From assembly GCF_001424165.1 (NCBI RefSeq), contig NZ_LMOJ01000001.1, forward strand, positions 709,194-773,193: a stretch of 64,000 bases of DNA, read 5' to 3'. Numbering within the stretch: position 1 is the stretch's first letter; every line of letters starts with the position of its first letter. The notes beneath the pieces are model-generated. The model was not told the DNA's origin. It ran no database searches and saw only the letters and a program-made list of their open reading frames with translations. Origin of the DNA: Massilia sp. Leaf139. GTDB taxonomy: Bacteria > Pseudomonadota > Gammaproteobacteria > Burkholderiales > Burkholderiaceae_D. Positions 18,401-26,448 of this stretch are shown here, in pieces. The translations under genes were made by a program, and so were the position numbers.

Positions 18401-18897
18401 CCTGGCTGATGCAAATCTCGTCCAAGGTGCTGGACAAGAAAGATGCGCCGCGCGGCGAAAAGCTGATCGATGCCTGGCTGCGCCAGCTGGCCGCGAGCGC
18501 CGCCGGCGCGCGCATCACCGGCTACCTGGTCGCGCGCGACGCGCTGGTGACGATGGCGCCGATCGAAGCCGAGGAAGCGCGCGCCGTGCTGGCCTACCTC
18601 GCCGGCCTCTGGCGGCGTAACCTCGACGCGCCGCTGCCGGTGGCCTGCAGGACGGCGCTGGCCCAGCTCGCCGGGCGCGATGCGCGCACGGTCTACGAGG
18701 GCGACGACCACGAAGTGGCGGGCGAGGTGCAACGCGAACCCTGCCTGGCGCGCCTGTGGCCCGATTTCGCCCAGCTGTCCGCCGCCGGCGACTGGCCCGA
18801 GCTGGCCGAAGCGCTGTACGGGGGACTGGCCCACTGGATGGCCGAGCAGATCGAGGTCGAGCCGCACGACAAGCCGGCCGGCGGAGAAGCCGCATGA
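15487..18897 (+). CDS. recC: Exodeoxyribonuclease V subunit gamma
   Basis: A 1136-residue RecC (E. coli RecC is 1122). RecC is the scaffold of RecBCD: it splits the duplex and recognises the Chi sequence with an inactivated helicase/nuclease fold. The N-terminus LLILHGNQMEMLREAVFDWL, the QSNGFAEWLK segment and the inactive-helicase region with LLGMNDGDFPR are characteristic. ATG 15487 is chosen because the RecC family begins at LLILHGN; an in-frame TTG at 15448 is less likely. The stop overlaps recB as ATGA, which indicates translational coupling in a recC-recB-recD operon. Confidence 0.93.
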   Translation: MITPGLLILHGNQMEMLREAVFDWLRNHPLGPLEQETILVQSNGFAEWLKIALAEELGVCAATRVALPARFLWEAYRAMLGRERVPSRSPFDRDPLTWRLMRLLPALLQEPVFAPLRHFLRDGCPERRLQLAERLADLFDQYQVYRADWLTDWEIGRDQLRRAGGDPVPLGPDQCWQARLWRAVHDSVPPMQRGSGRAAIHEVFVAKILSGDPPTSRLPRRVVLFGMSALPYQTLQAIAALSRHTQVLLAVPNPCQFYWGDIIEGRELLKAAHKRQPAREGVDLATLPIEELHAHSHPLLASWGRQGRDFVRMLDEFDNEAGRPELDAIAKLRVDLFSEGDGETLLQQVQAAVRDLRPLSEHPHVPPPASDRSIEFHVTHSTQREVEALHDQLLAMFERDPTLRPRDIVVMVPDIDTFSAAIHAVFDQHRRNDPRYIPFEIGDTRDRSVNPLLVALEWLLRLPQQRCRQSEIRDLLDVPAVATRFGLHEDDLPTLGAWIDGAGVRWGLDREHRAGLGLGAAGEQNAWIFGVRRMLLGYASGAGARFGDIEPYGEVGGLDAALAGSLAQFVECLLEWRARLATPRTPQEWGVQARALLAAFFDGREEDDRITLAQLGEALNCWLEMTEAGGFDEPVPLAVLREAWLGQIDQPTLNHQFVSGGVTFCTLMPMRAVPFRAVCLLGMNDGDFPRRAAQNDFDLLAMPGMGRPGDRSRRDDDRYLMLEALLAARDKLYVSWVGRNVRDNSEQPPSVLVAQLRDYLHAGWNIDLSTLTVEHALQPFSRRYFEKGGLLTYAREWRTAHSKGEGEGERAIDSLPPYELEPDFRLKLTQLGSFLKQPSRYFFRHRLGVIFNAAEVIGEDEEPFSLDALDRYFLEDSLLDDAGEAEALDEVRQMLDARAERLAREGVLPIGLVGRQWQQQLVEGLVPVRRCWLRLGADFPEPAPKLAVSLAFDGIVLEDWIDRLRTNGERTAWLMQISSKVLDKKDAPRGEKLIDAWLRQLAASAAGARITGYLVARDALVTMAPIEAEEARAVLAYLAGLWRRNLDAPLPVACRTALAQLAGRDARTVYEGDDHEVAGEVQREPCLARLWPDFAQLSAAGDWPELAEALYGGLAHWMAEQIEVEPHDKPAGGEAA

Positions 18898-21800
18898 GCC
18901 AGCTCCTCGACGCCCTCACGTTCCCGCTGCACGGCTCGCGCCTGATCGAGGCCAGCGCCGGCACCGGCAAGACCTGGACGATCGCCGCGCTCTACCTGCG
19001 CCTGGTGCTCGGGCATGGCGGCGCCGATGCCTTCCCGCGTCCGCTGCTGCCCTCGCAGATCCTGGTGATGACCTTCACCCGCGCCGCCACGCGCGAGCTG
19101 TCGAACCGGGTGCGCGAACGCCTGGTCGGCGCGGCCGCCTATTTCCGCGGCGAGGCCAAGGAGTCCGATCCCTACCTGGAAGCGCTGGCCGGCAGCTACG
19201 CCAGCGACAGCGAACGGCAGTTGGCTGCGCACCGCCTGGTGCTGGCGGCCGAGACGATGGACGAAGCGGCGATCTTCACGATCGACGCCTGGTGCCAGCG
19301 CATGCTGCGCGAACACGCCTTCGACAGCGGCAGCCTGTTCGACGAGGAGCTCGTCAGCGACGAGCGCGCGCTGTTCGAGGATGCCGCCCACGACTACTGG
19401 CGCCAGCACGTCTATCCGCTCGACAGCGCCCGGCTGGCGCCGGTGCTGGCCTGCTGGAGCGACGTGCGGGCCCTGAAGACGGCCGTACGCGACCTGGTCG
19501 GGCGTACCGACACGCTCGGTGTCCCCGATCCCGAGCCGCTGGGCGCATTGGTCGGACGGGTGCAACGCGAGCTGACGGCGCAGCTGGCGCGCCTGAAGGA
19601 AGGCTGGAGCGAACGCGTCGACGAGATGGAAGGGTGGATCGCGCAGCAGCGCGAACGCAGTGCGAAAGCCTTCAATGGCACGAAGCTGCGCCAGGACTGG
19701 CTCGACAACTGGTTCCGGTCGCTGCGCACCTGGGCTGCCGACCCGCTGCTGGTCGCGCCGGACATCACCGACGCCGCCTGGAAGCGCCTGACCCCGCATG
19801 GCATCGAAGGCGCCTTCGGCAAGGGCTTCCATGCCGACGTGCCAGCATGCTTCGGCTGCACCGAGGAGCTGCGCGCGGCGCTCGCCAAAGTCGCGCCGCT
19901 CGAGCATGCGCTGCTGCGCCATGCGGCCGGCCACATCGCGCGGCGCATGACGGAGCTGAAGGCGACCAAGCGCCAGTTCGGCTTCGCCGACATGCTCGCG
20001 CGCCTGAAGGACGCGCTCGAGGGCGCCAACGGCGAGGCCCTGCGCCAGCGCATCGCAGCCCAGTTCCCGGTGGCGCTGATCGACGAGTTCCAGGACACCT
20101 CGCCGCTGCAGTACCGCATCTTCGACCTGCTGTACAAGGTCGAGGCGAACGATCCGGCCCAGGGCCTGTTCCTGATCGGCGACCCGAAGCAGTCGATCTA
20201 CGGCTTCCGTGGCGCCGACATCCACAGCTACCTCGACGCGCGGCGCGCCACCGAGGGCCGCCATTACCAGCTCGGCACCAACTACCGTTCCACGGCGGCG
20301 CTGGTCGAGGCGGTCAACCAGCTGTTCCGCCATGCCGAGGGCCATGGCGAGCACACAGGCCACGCAGCCGGCGCCTTCCGCTTCCGGCGCGGCCACGTCA
20401 ATCCGCTGCCGTTCGACGCGGTGCGCGCGGCGGGCCTGGGCGCCCACCTGGTCGGCGTCGACGGCCCTTACCAGGCGCTGGCGATGTGCGTGGCGGGCAG
20501 CGACGAGATGGACGCCGATGCCCAGCGCGCCTTCTTCGCCGACCACTGCGCCGAACACATCGTCACGCTGCTGAACGACCCGCAAGTCGGCTTCGCCGAG
20601 CCCGACCCCGAGGATCTTGGCGCGCGCTTCGTGCGCCTGCAGCCGGCCGACATCGCCGTCCTCGTGCGCGACCGCAGGGAAGCGGCTGCGATTCGCCATG
20701 CGCTGATGCGGCGCCGGGTCGCCAGCGTCTACCTGTCGGACAAGGATTCGGTGGTCGAGAGCGAAGAGGCGGCCGACGTGCTGCGCTGGCTGAACGCCGT
20801 GGCCAGCCCGCTCGACGGCACGCTGGCGCGCGCGGCGCTGGCCACGCGCACGGCCGGCCTGCCGCTGGGCGAACTGGCCCGGCTCTCGGGCGACGAAACC
20901 GTGTGGGAAGAACGGGTCGAGCAGCTCAAGGCCCTGCATGTCACCTGGCAGCGCCAGGGCGTGCTGGCGATGCTGCGCCGTTTCGTCCACGAACTCGGCC
21001 TGCCGGCGCGCCTGCTGCGCGAGCCGGGCGGCGAGCGGCGCCTCACGAACCTGCTGCACCTGGCCGAGCTGCTGCAGGAAGCGAGCACCCAGCTCGACGG
21101 CGAGCAGGCCCTGATCCGCTGGTTCGCCGAGCAGGTCGAAGGCCTGGGCGAAGCGGGCGACGAGCGCGTGCTGCGCCTGGAAAGCGACGCCAAGCTGGTG
21201 AAAGTCGTTACCGTGCACAAGTCGAAGGGCCTGGAATACCCGCTGGTCTACCTGCCGTTCGCCGCCAGCACGCGCAAGACGAGCCGGCGCCGGCGCAGCT
21301 TCTTCGAATACGTCGGCGAGGACGGCAAACGCCGCATCGACCTGGCGCTGTCGGAAGAAGCGCTGAAGGCGGTGGATCGGGCGCGCCTGGAAGAAGACCT
21401 GCGCCTGCTGTATGTGGCGCTGACGCGCTCGCGCCACTTCCTGTGGCTGGGCGTGGCGGCGGCCGCCTCCGCTTCGGCCCGCAAGAAAGACGAGAACGAG
21501 CTGCACGAATCCGCGCTGGGCTACCTGATGACGGGCGGCGAGCCGGTGCCCACCAGCGCCGTGCACGAGCACCTGGGCCGCCTGCGCGGGCACTGCGGCG
21601 GCATCGAGCTGCACGTGCTCGACCCGCTCGACGGCTGCACCATGTACGACCGTGTCGAGGAGCGCGCACCCCTGGTCGAGCCGGCGCCCTTCGAGGCCGA
21701 TTTCGAGCGCAACTGGGCCGTCGGTTCCTTCACCTCGATCACCCGCCACACGACGGCGCCGCCGATGCGCGCGGCCGAGGAAACGCTGCTCGAGGACGAA

Positions 21801-22547
21801 GAGCCGGCGCCGGCGCTGCGCATCGAGGACGCGCCCTGGCACCGCTTCCCGCGCGGCTCGGTGCCGGGCAACTTCCTGCACGAGCAGCTCGAATGGATCG
21901 GGCAGGAGGGCTTCGACATCGTCGACGACCCGAATTTCGACACCCGCCTGGCGCAACGCGTCGAGCGCGCCGGCTGGGGCCACCGCCTGGAGGACACGCT
22001 TGCCTGGCTGCGCCTCGTCGTCGCCACGCGCCTGCCGCCGGTCGGCGCCAGCCTGTCGGAGCTGACGAATACGGTGCCGGAGATGGAGTTCTGGTTCCCG
22101 AGCGAAGGGCTCGACCTCGCCGAACTCGATCGCCTATGCCGGCGCCGCCTGCTCGGCAAGACCGTGCGTCCGGGCCTGCCCGAGCGCGCCCTGCACGGCA
22201 TGCTCAAGGGTTTCGCCGACCTCGTGTTCGAACACGAAGGCAAGTACTGGGTGCTCGACTACAAGTCGAATGCGCTGGGCCCCAACGACGCCGCCTACAC
22301 GAAGCGCGCGATGGAAGAGGGCATGGCCGGGCACCGCTACGACATCCAGGGCGCGATCTACATGCTGGCCCTGCACCGGCTGCTGCAGAGCCGCCTGGGC
22401 GAGACCTACGATCCGGCGCAGCAGCTGGGCGGCGCCGTCTTCCTGTTCCTGCGCGGGATCGCCAACACCTCGACGCACGGCTGCTGCCTGCTCGAACCGG
22501 ACGTCGAACTGCTCGACGGCCTCGATCGCCTGCTGGGGAGAAGCTGA
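18894..22547 (+). CDS. recB: Exodeoxyribonuclease V subunit beta (helicase/nuclease)
   Basis: A 1217-residue RecB: a 3'-5' SF1 helicase with a C-terminal nuclease, the core of double-strand-break repair and degradation of linear foreign DNA. Visible motifs: Walker A EASAGTGKTWTIAAL near residue 20, DEFQDTSPLQY (motif II), GDPKQSIYGFRGADI (III), NYRST (IV), VHKSKGLEYPLV (V), LLYVALTRSRH (VI), and the nuclease motif WVLDYKSN near residue 1121 with the catalytic Asp and Lys. The ATG overlaps the recC stop by 4 bases. No key residue appears missing. Confidence 0.96.
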   Translation: MSQLLDALTFPLHGSRLIEASAGTGKTWTIAALYLRLVLGHGGADAFPRPLLPSQILVMTFTRAATRELSNRVRERLVGAAAYFRGEAKESDPYLEALAGSYASDSERQLAAHRLVLAAETMDEAAIFTIDAWCQRMLREHAFDSGSLFDEELVSDERALFEDAAHDYWRQHVYPLDSARLAPVLACWSDVRALKTAVRDLVGRTDTLGVPDPEPLGALVGRVQRELTAQLARLKEGWSERVDEMEGWIAQQRERSAKAFNGTKLRQDWLDNWFRSLRTWAADPLLVAPDITDAAWKRLTPHGIEGAFGKGFHADVPACFGCTEELRAALAKVAPLEHALLRHAAGHIARRMTELKATKRQFGFADMLARLKDALEGANGEALRQRIAAQFPVALIDEFQDTSPLQYRIFDLLYKVEANDPAQGLFLIGDPKQSIYGFRGADIHSYLDARRATEGRHYQLGTNYRSTAALVEAVNQLFRHAEGHGEHTGHAAGAFRFRRGHVNPLPFDAVRAAGLGAHLVGVDGPYQALAMCVAGSDEMDADAQRAFFADHCAEHIVTLLNDPQVGFAEPDPEDLGARFVRLQPADIAVLVRDRREAAAIRHALMRRRVASVYLSDKDSVVESEEAADVLRWLNAVASPLDGTLARAALATRTAGLPLGELARLSGDETVWEERVEQLKALHVTWQRQGVLAMLRRFVHELGLPARLLREPGGERRLTNLLHLAELLQEASTQLDGEQALIRWFAEQVEGLGEAGDERVLRLESDAKLVKVVTVHKSKGLEYPLVYLPFAASTRKTSRRRRSFFEYVGEDGKRRIDLALSEEALKAVDRARLEEDLRLLYVALTRSRHFLWLGVAAAASASARKKDENELHESALGYLMTGGEPVPTSAVHEHLGRLRGHCGGIELHVLDPLDGCTMYDRVEERAPLVEPAPFEADFERNWAVGSFTSITRHTTAPPMRAAEETLLEDEEPAPALRIEDAPWHRFPRGSVPGNFLHEQLEWIGQEGFDIVDDPNFDTRLAQRVERAGWGHRLEDTLAWLRLVVATRLPPVGASLSELTNTVPEMEFWFPSEGLDLAELDRLCRRRLLGKTVRPGLPERALHGMLKGFADLVFEHEGKYWVLDYKSNALGPNDAAYTKRAMEEGMAGHRYDIQGAIYMLALHRLLQSRLGETYDPAQQLGGAVFLFLRGIANTSTHGCCLLEPDVELLDGLDRLLGRS

Positions 22548-22550
22548 CAA

Positions 22551-24491
22551 ATGAAACACGACGCGCACACGACGGTGTCGCCAGCCCTCCTGTGGGAGGA
22601 GGCCGCGCGCCTGACCGAAGCGGGCGAGCTGCGGCGCCTGTCGACGGCCTTCGCCCGCTTCGTCGATTCGCTGGGGCCGGTCGCGCCGCCGGTGCTGCTG
22701 GCGGCGCTGCTGCTGTCCGAGCTCGAAGGGTGCGGCCACAGCTGCCTGCAGATGGCCGACCTGGCGCACGATCCGGCCGGCCTGCTCGGCTGGACGAAGG
22801 AGCAATGGCAGGGCCTGGCCGGCACGGTGGCGCCGCTCCCTAAAAACGCGAAGGCCTGGGCCGCGCAGCTGGCCGCCTGCGAGCAGGTCTGGCAGGTCGA
22901 AACATTCGACTTCGGCGCGCCGCTGGTCTTCGACAGCGAGCGCCTCTACCTGCGCCGCTACTGGCGCGACGAGACCCTGGTCGCCGACAGCATCCGCGCC
23001 CGCGCGCTGGCGGCGCGGCCGGTGGAATCGCACCAGGTGCGCACCTGGCTCGAATTGCTGTTCGCTTCGCAGCGTGCCCAGGAAAAGCCGGACTGGCAAA
23101 AGCTCGCCTGCGCGGTGGCGCTGCGCGGCTCGGTGGCGATCATCACGGGCGGCCCCGGCACCGGCAAGACCTACACGGTGGCGCGCCTGCTGGCGCTGCT
23201 GTTCGCGGTGGCGCCGGACGCCGAGCGCCAGCGCATCGCCCTGGCCGCGCCGACCGGCAAGGCCGCCGCGCGCCTGAAGCAGTCGATCGACAAGGCCCTG
23301 ACCGACCTCGCCGAACGGGTGGGCGAGGCGCTGCCGCTGCGCGAACTGACCGCCCGCATGGGCGCTGCGCGCACCCTGCACAGTTTATTGGGCGCGCGCC
23401 CCGACAGCCGCGCCTTTGCCCACCATGCGGGCAACCCGCTCGACGTGGACGTGCTGATCGTCGACGAAGCCTCGATGGTGCACCTGGAGATGATGGCCAG
23501 CCTGCTGGCGGCGCTGCCGGCCGGCGCCACGCTGATCCTGCTGGGCGACAAGGATCAGCTGGCATCGGTCGAGGCGGGCGCGGTGCTGGGCGACCTCTGC
23601 CACGACGCCCAGGCCGGCGGCTACAGCCAGGCCACGGCGGACTACGTGCGCGAGGCGAGCGGCGAGGAGCTGCCGTCCGAATACCTGGGCGCGGCCGGCC
23701 CGCTGGCCCAGCAGACCGTCATGCTGCGCCACAGCCGCCGCTTCGGCGGCCCGATCGGCCAGCTGGCGCTGGCCGTCAACGCCGGCGATGCGACTGCGGC
23801 CGAGGCCGTGCTGCGCGGCGGCGGCGAGGGTGTGCTGCGCTGGATCGAGGGCGCGCACCAGCACCAGGTGGTCAGTCTGGCGCTGGCCGGCTACCAGCCC
23901 TACCTGGAACTGCTGCGCGCGGGGCCGGACGGGGGGCACGAGGACTGGGTGCGCGCGGTGCTGCAGCGCTTCGAGGCCTTCCGCATCCTGTGCGCCGTGC
24001 GCGAAGGGGAGTGGGGCGTGGGCGGCCTGAACACGGCCATCGAAGCCAGCCTGCAGACGGCGGGCCTCCTGCGCCGCGCCGGCGAATGGTATGTCGGGCG
24101 CCCGGTGATGGTGACCCGCAACGACTACGGCACCCGCGTCTTCAACGGCGACATCGGCCTGACCCTGGCCGACCCGGCCCGTCCCGGCTCGCTGCGCGTC
24201 TACTTCCTCGAAGGCGACGAGGTGCGCAGCGTGCTGGCTACGCGCCTGCGCAGCGTCGAGACGGCGTTCGCGATGACGGTGCATAAATCGCAGGGCTCGG
24301 AGTTCCGCCACACGGTGCTGGTGCTGCCCGAGGACCGCCACGGCATCCTCACGCGCGAGCTCGTTTATACGGGGATCACCCGCGCCAGCGCGGAGTTCAC
24401 GCTGGTGACGCCGAATGCCGCCGTGCTGGCCGAAGCGGTGGCGCGGCGCACGCATCGGGCAAGTGGGTTGAGGCACTTGATCGAGCGGTAA
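22551..24491 (+). CDS. recD: Exodeoxyribonuclease V subunit alpha (5'-3' helicase)
   Basis: A 646-residue RecD, the 5'-3' SF1B helicase motor of RecBCD (E. coli 608). Motifs: Walker A GGPGTGKTYTVARLL (about residues 204-218), AAPTGKAAARL (motif Ia), VDEASMVHLEMM (II), LLGDKDQLASVEAGAVLGDL (III) and MTVHKSQGSEF (V/VI) near the C-terminus. It starts 3 bases after the recB stop. An insert of about 40 residues after LCHDAQ occurs in the usual variable loop. It completes the recCBD operon; no terminator hairpin follows, only palindromic repeats. Confidence 0.95.
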   Translation: MKHDAHTTVSPALLWEEAARLTEAGELRRLSTAFARFVDSLGPVAPPVLLAALLLSELEGCGHSCLQMADLAHDPAGLLGWTKEQWQGLAGTVAPLPKNAKAWAAQLAACEQVWQVETFDFGAPLVFDSERLYLRRYWRDETLVADSIRARALAARPVESHQVRTWLELLFASQRAQEKPDWQKLACAVALRGSVAIITGGPGTGKTYTVARLLALLFAVAPDAERQRIALAAPTGKAAARLKQSIDKALTDLAERVGEALPLRELTARMGAARTLHSLLGARPDSRAFAHHAGNPLDVDVLIVDEASMVHLEMMASLLAALPAGATLILLGDKDQLASVEAGAVLGDLCHDAQAGGYSQATADYVREASGEELPSEYLGAAGPLAQQTVMLRHSRRFGGPIGQLALAVNAGDATAAEAVLRGGGEGVLRWIEGAHQHQVVSLALAGYQPYLELLRAGPDGGHEDWVRAVLQRFEAFRILCAVREGEWGVGGLNTAIEASLQTAGLLRRAGEWYVGRPVMVTRNDYGTRVFNGDIGLTLADPARPGSLRVYFLEGDEVRSVLATRLRSVETAFAMTVHKSQGSEFRHTVLVLPEDRHGILTRELVYTGITRASAEFTLVTPNAAVLAEAVARRTHRASGLRHLIER

Positions 24492-24526
24492 TGGGCGTTG
24501 TCGTGTGCCGTCACCGTTCGGGCGCC

Positions 24527-24557
24527 GGAACGCGTGGGCACAGGGTGCCCACCTACG
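24527..24557. repeat. Palindromic repeat, left member of an inverted pair
   Basis: GGAACGCGTGGGCAC, then AGGGTGCCCACCTACG. Internally palindromic (GTGGGCAC/GTGCCCAC) and the near-perfect reverse complement of 24636-24667, with which it flanks 78 bp of unique DNA between recD and the small minus-strand gene at 24737. Confidence 0.85.
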
Positions 24558-24635
24558 TTACGCACCGGCCAATGGCTGCGATATCGCCGCGTGCCAACCA
24601 CCAAGCATTCGATCTTGCCCGCGGTAGACGTTTAC

Positions 24636-24667
24636 CGTAGGGTGGGCACCCCGTGCCCACGCGTTCC
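24636..24667. repeat. Palindromic repeat, right member of an inverted pair
   Basis: CGTAGGGTGGGCACCCCG, then TGCCCACGCGTTCC. Same family as 9605-9630 but with a different centre (ACCCCGT instead of TCCCCGA). The 245-bp gap 24492-24736 holds this pair and no gene. Confidence 0.85.
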
Positions 24668-24736
24668 GCCGCTAGCGCAGCCAAGAACAAGGCCACGAGC
24701 CCGCATGCAAATCCAGGGGCCGTGCGCCGCCGCGAT

Positions 24737-25000
24737 TCACCCCTCCAAGCCCTTGCGCACCAGCTCATCCACCAGCTGGTTCATATCGACGCCGCGCTCC
24801 ATGGCCAGCGCCTGCAGCTGCGCCACCAGCTCCCCATTGAGCTTCACCGCAAACGGCACCAGCCCCAGCGCCCGATCGCGCTCGCGCTGTTCGCGCTTGT
24901 CGACCGGCGCGGCGGCGGCGCCGCCAAAGCTGGCGTTGCGGGCGCTCATCTGGTTCATGATCTTCTTGGCGTCGCTCTTGGCAAGGTCGGTCTTCTTCAT
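24737..25000 (-). CDS. Small hypothetical protein, ribbon-helix-helix-like C-terminus
   Basis: An 87-residue protein I do not recognise by name. The N-terminus is lysine-rich (MKKTDLAKSDAKKIMNQM), followed by an Ala-rich linker. The C-terminal 40 residues (PFAVKLNGELVAQLQALAME, then RGVDMNQLVDELVRKGLE) have the strand-helix-helix pattern of Arc/MetJ-type DNA-binding proteins. ATG 25000 is preceded by GAAAG at fair spacing. No toxin gene is adjacent, so an antitoxin role is not supported. It is a single gene opposed to recD. Confidence 0.65.
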   Translation of the reverse strand: MKKTDLAKSDAKKIMNQMSARNASFGGAAAAPVDKREQRERDRALGLVPFAVKLNGELVAQLQALAMERGVDMNQLVDELVRKGLEG

Positions 25001-25112
25001 CGCTGGCTTTCAAAGTGTGGTCGAGCCGCATTCTACCTGCGTTGCGGCGCCTACAGCGCCCGGGCCTTCCATGGCACGTCATGCGCCGGTAAGCGGCCCG
25101 CCGCAGGAAAAC

Positions 25113-25139
25113 AAAAAACCGCCCTTGAGGCGGTTTTTT
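25113..25139. terminator. Bidirectional terminator
   Basis: AAAAAACCGCC, loop CTTGA, GGCGGTTTTTT. It is symmetric, with A/T runs on both sides, and lies 44 bases past the stop of the minus-strand endopeptidase gene at 25183. Confidence 0.9.
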
Positions 25140-25182
25140 ATTATCTGTCCACCGCACGGAGCGGCGGACGAACCAAACAAGA

Positions 25183-26184
25183 TCAGTTGCGGCGCTTGCG
25201 CACCACGACGACCTTCTTCTTGGTCGGCACGACCTTGGCCTTGGCGCGCACGCCGGTCTTTACCTTGACGATGCGGCCGCTGGCGGCCTTGATCACCGGG
25301 GCGCGGCTGCTGGCCTTGATGCGCGGCGAGCGGCTGCCGGCCTTCATGACCTTCGCGGTGCGCGCCGCCTTGGCGATGCGCACCACCGGCGCTTCTTCGC
25401 CGGCGATGTGGCGGCGCACGTTCAGGGCGTCGAGGATGCGCGCCGACGAGGCGCCGGCGTTGAGCAGCACCATGGTCGCGTTCTTGCCGGCGGCCTTGAT
25501 GCTCATGATCAGGCAGCGGCCCGCTTCGCGGGTGTAGCCGGTCTTCGACAGGCCGATGTCCCAGCCCTTGGCGCCGACCAGGCGGTTGGTGTTGCGGTAC
25601 TCGATGCCGCGGCCGTTGATGTTGATGATGTTCTTGGCGTCTGTGGTCTGCTCGCTGATTTCCGGATAGGCCGCGGCAGCACGCGCCATCTTGACCAGAT
25701 CCGGGCCGTTCGAGCGGTTGTTCGGCGACAGGCCGGTCGGCTCTTCGATCACGGTGTTGTGCATGCCCAGCGCGGCGATCTTGCGGCGCACGGCGGCCTT
25801 GAAAGCGAGGAAGCCGCCCGGATAGGTGCGTGCCAGCGAGGCGGCGGCGCGGTTGTCCGAGGACATCAGCGCCAGCTGCAGCACGTCGCGGCGCGGAATG
25901 CTGGCGCCAACCGGCACGCGCGAGCTGCTGTGCTTCAAGGTATCGACGTCGCTGCGGTCGATCTCGATCAGCTCGTTCATGTCCTGCTTGGCGTCGAGGA
26001 TGACCATGGCGGTCATCAGCTTGGTCAGCGAAGCGATCGGCATCACCGCATCGGCGTTCTTTTCCAGCAAAATCTTGCCGGTATCATCTTCGACCACCAG
26101 CACCGATTGCGAACCGAAGGGCACCGCGAGTGCGGCAGCAGACGAGATCGACAACAGGACGGCGGCGAACAGTTTTTTCATCAT
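25183..26184 (-). CDS. pbpG: D-alanyl-D-alanine endopeptidase (PBP7/8 type) with basic tail
   Basis: A 333-residue exported low-molecular-weight penicillin-binding protein that cuts peptidoglycan cross-links in the periplasm. A signal peptide (MMKKLFAAVLLSISSAAALA) precedes the three penicilloyl-serine-transferase motifs: SLTK (S-x-x-K), SSDN (S-x-N) and SKTG (K-T-G). The catalytic domain ends near residue 265. The last 65-70 residues are an unusual Lys/Arg/Val/Ala-rich extension (for example KAKVVPTKKKVVVVRKRRN) not needed for the fold. The start is ATG 26184 or the adjacent ATG 26181; earlier in-frame Met codons would precede the signal peptide. It is monocistronic, ending at the terminator at 25113. 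Confidence 0.9.
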   Translation of the reverse strand: MMKKLFAAVLLSISSAAALAVPFGSQSVLVVEDDTGKILLEKNADAVMPIASLTKLMTAMVILDAKQDMNELIEIDRSDVDTLKHSSSRVPVGASIPRRDVLQLALMSSDNRAAASLARTYPGGFLAFKAAVRRKIAALGMHNTVIEEPTGLSPNNRSNGPDLVKMARAAAAYPEISEQTTDAKNIININGRGIEYRNTNRLVGAKGWDIGLSKTGYTREAGRCLIMSIKAAGKNATMVLLNAGASSARILDALNVRRHIAGEEAPVVRIAKAARTAKVMKAGSRSPRIKASSRAPVIKAASGRIVKVKTGVRAKAKVVPTKKKVVVVRKRRN

Positions 26185-26345
26185 GGGTGTCAGGTCAGGT
26201 GTCAAAGTTGAAGGGCAAGGCACCGGTAGGGCGCCGCGTGTTTACTTGCTCTAGGGCACACCAAAGAACGAAGGTTAGCACTCGCATTTCCGCATGTCTA
26301 TGGCGCACAGGAAAAAACGAACACAACTGTGGAATTTCGTAACAA

Positions 26346-26373
26346 AAAGGCCCTGCGTTGTAGCAGGGCCTTT
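26346..26373 (-). terminator. Terminator of the sulfate-binding protein gene
   Basis: AAAGGCCCTGC, loop GTTGTA, GCAGGGCCTTT. On the minus strand the stem is followed by a run of five T. It lies 75 bases after the stop at 26449. The gap 26185-26448 otherwise holds only the endopeptidase promoter region. Confidence 0.88.
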
Positions 26374-26448
26374 GTATTCAAGCAATTACATTGCTTTTTT
26401 GCGAAACAGCGCGAACTCAGCAGTTAGCTCGGCGACGGCATTCGATCC

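Noticed and set aside
15391-18867. A 1158-codon open frame on the minus strand opposite recC, and a similar one opposite recB (18693-21983)
   Set aside because: Both lie fully antisense to clear RecC and RecB coding sequence, have Arg/His/Gln-rich low-complexity composition and no recognisable domain.
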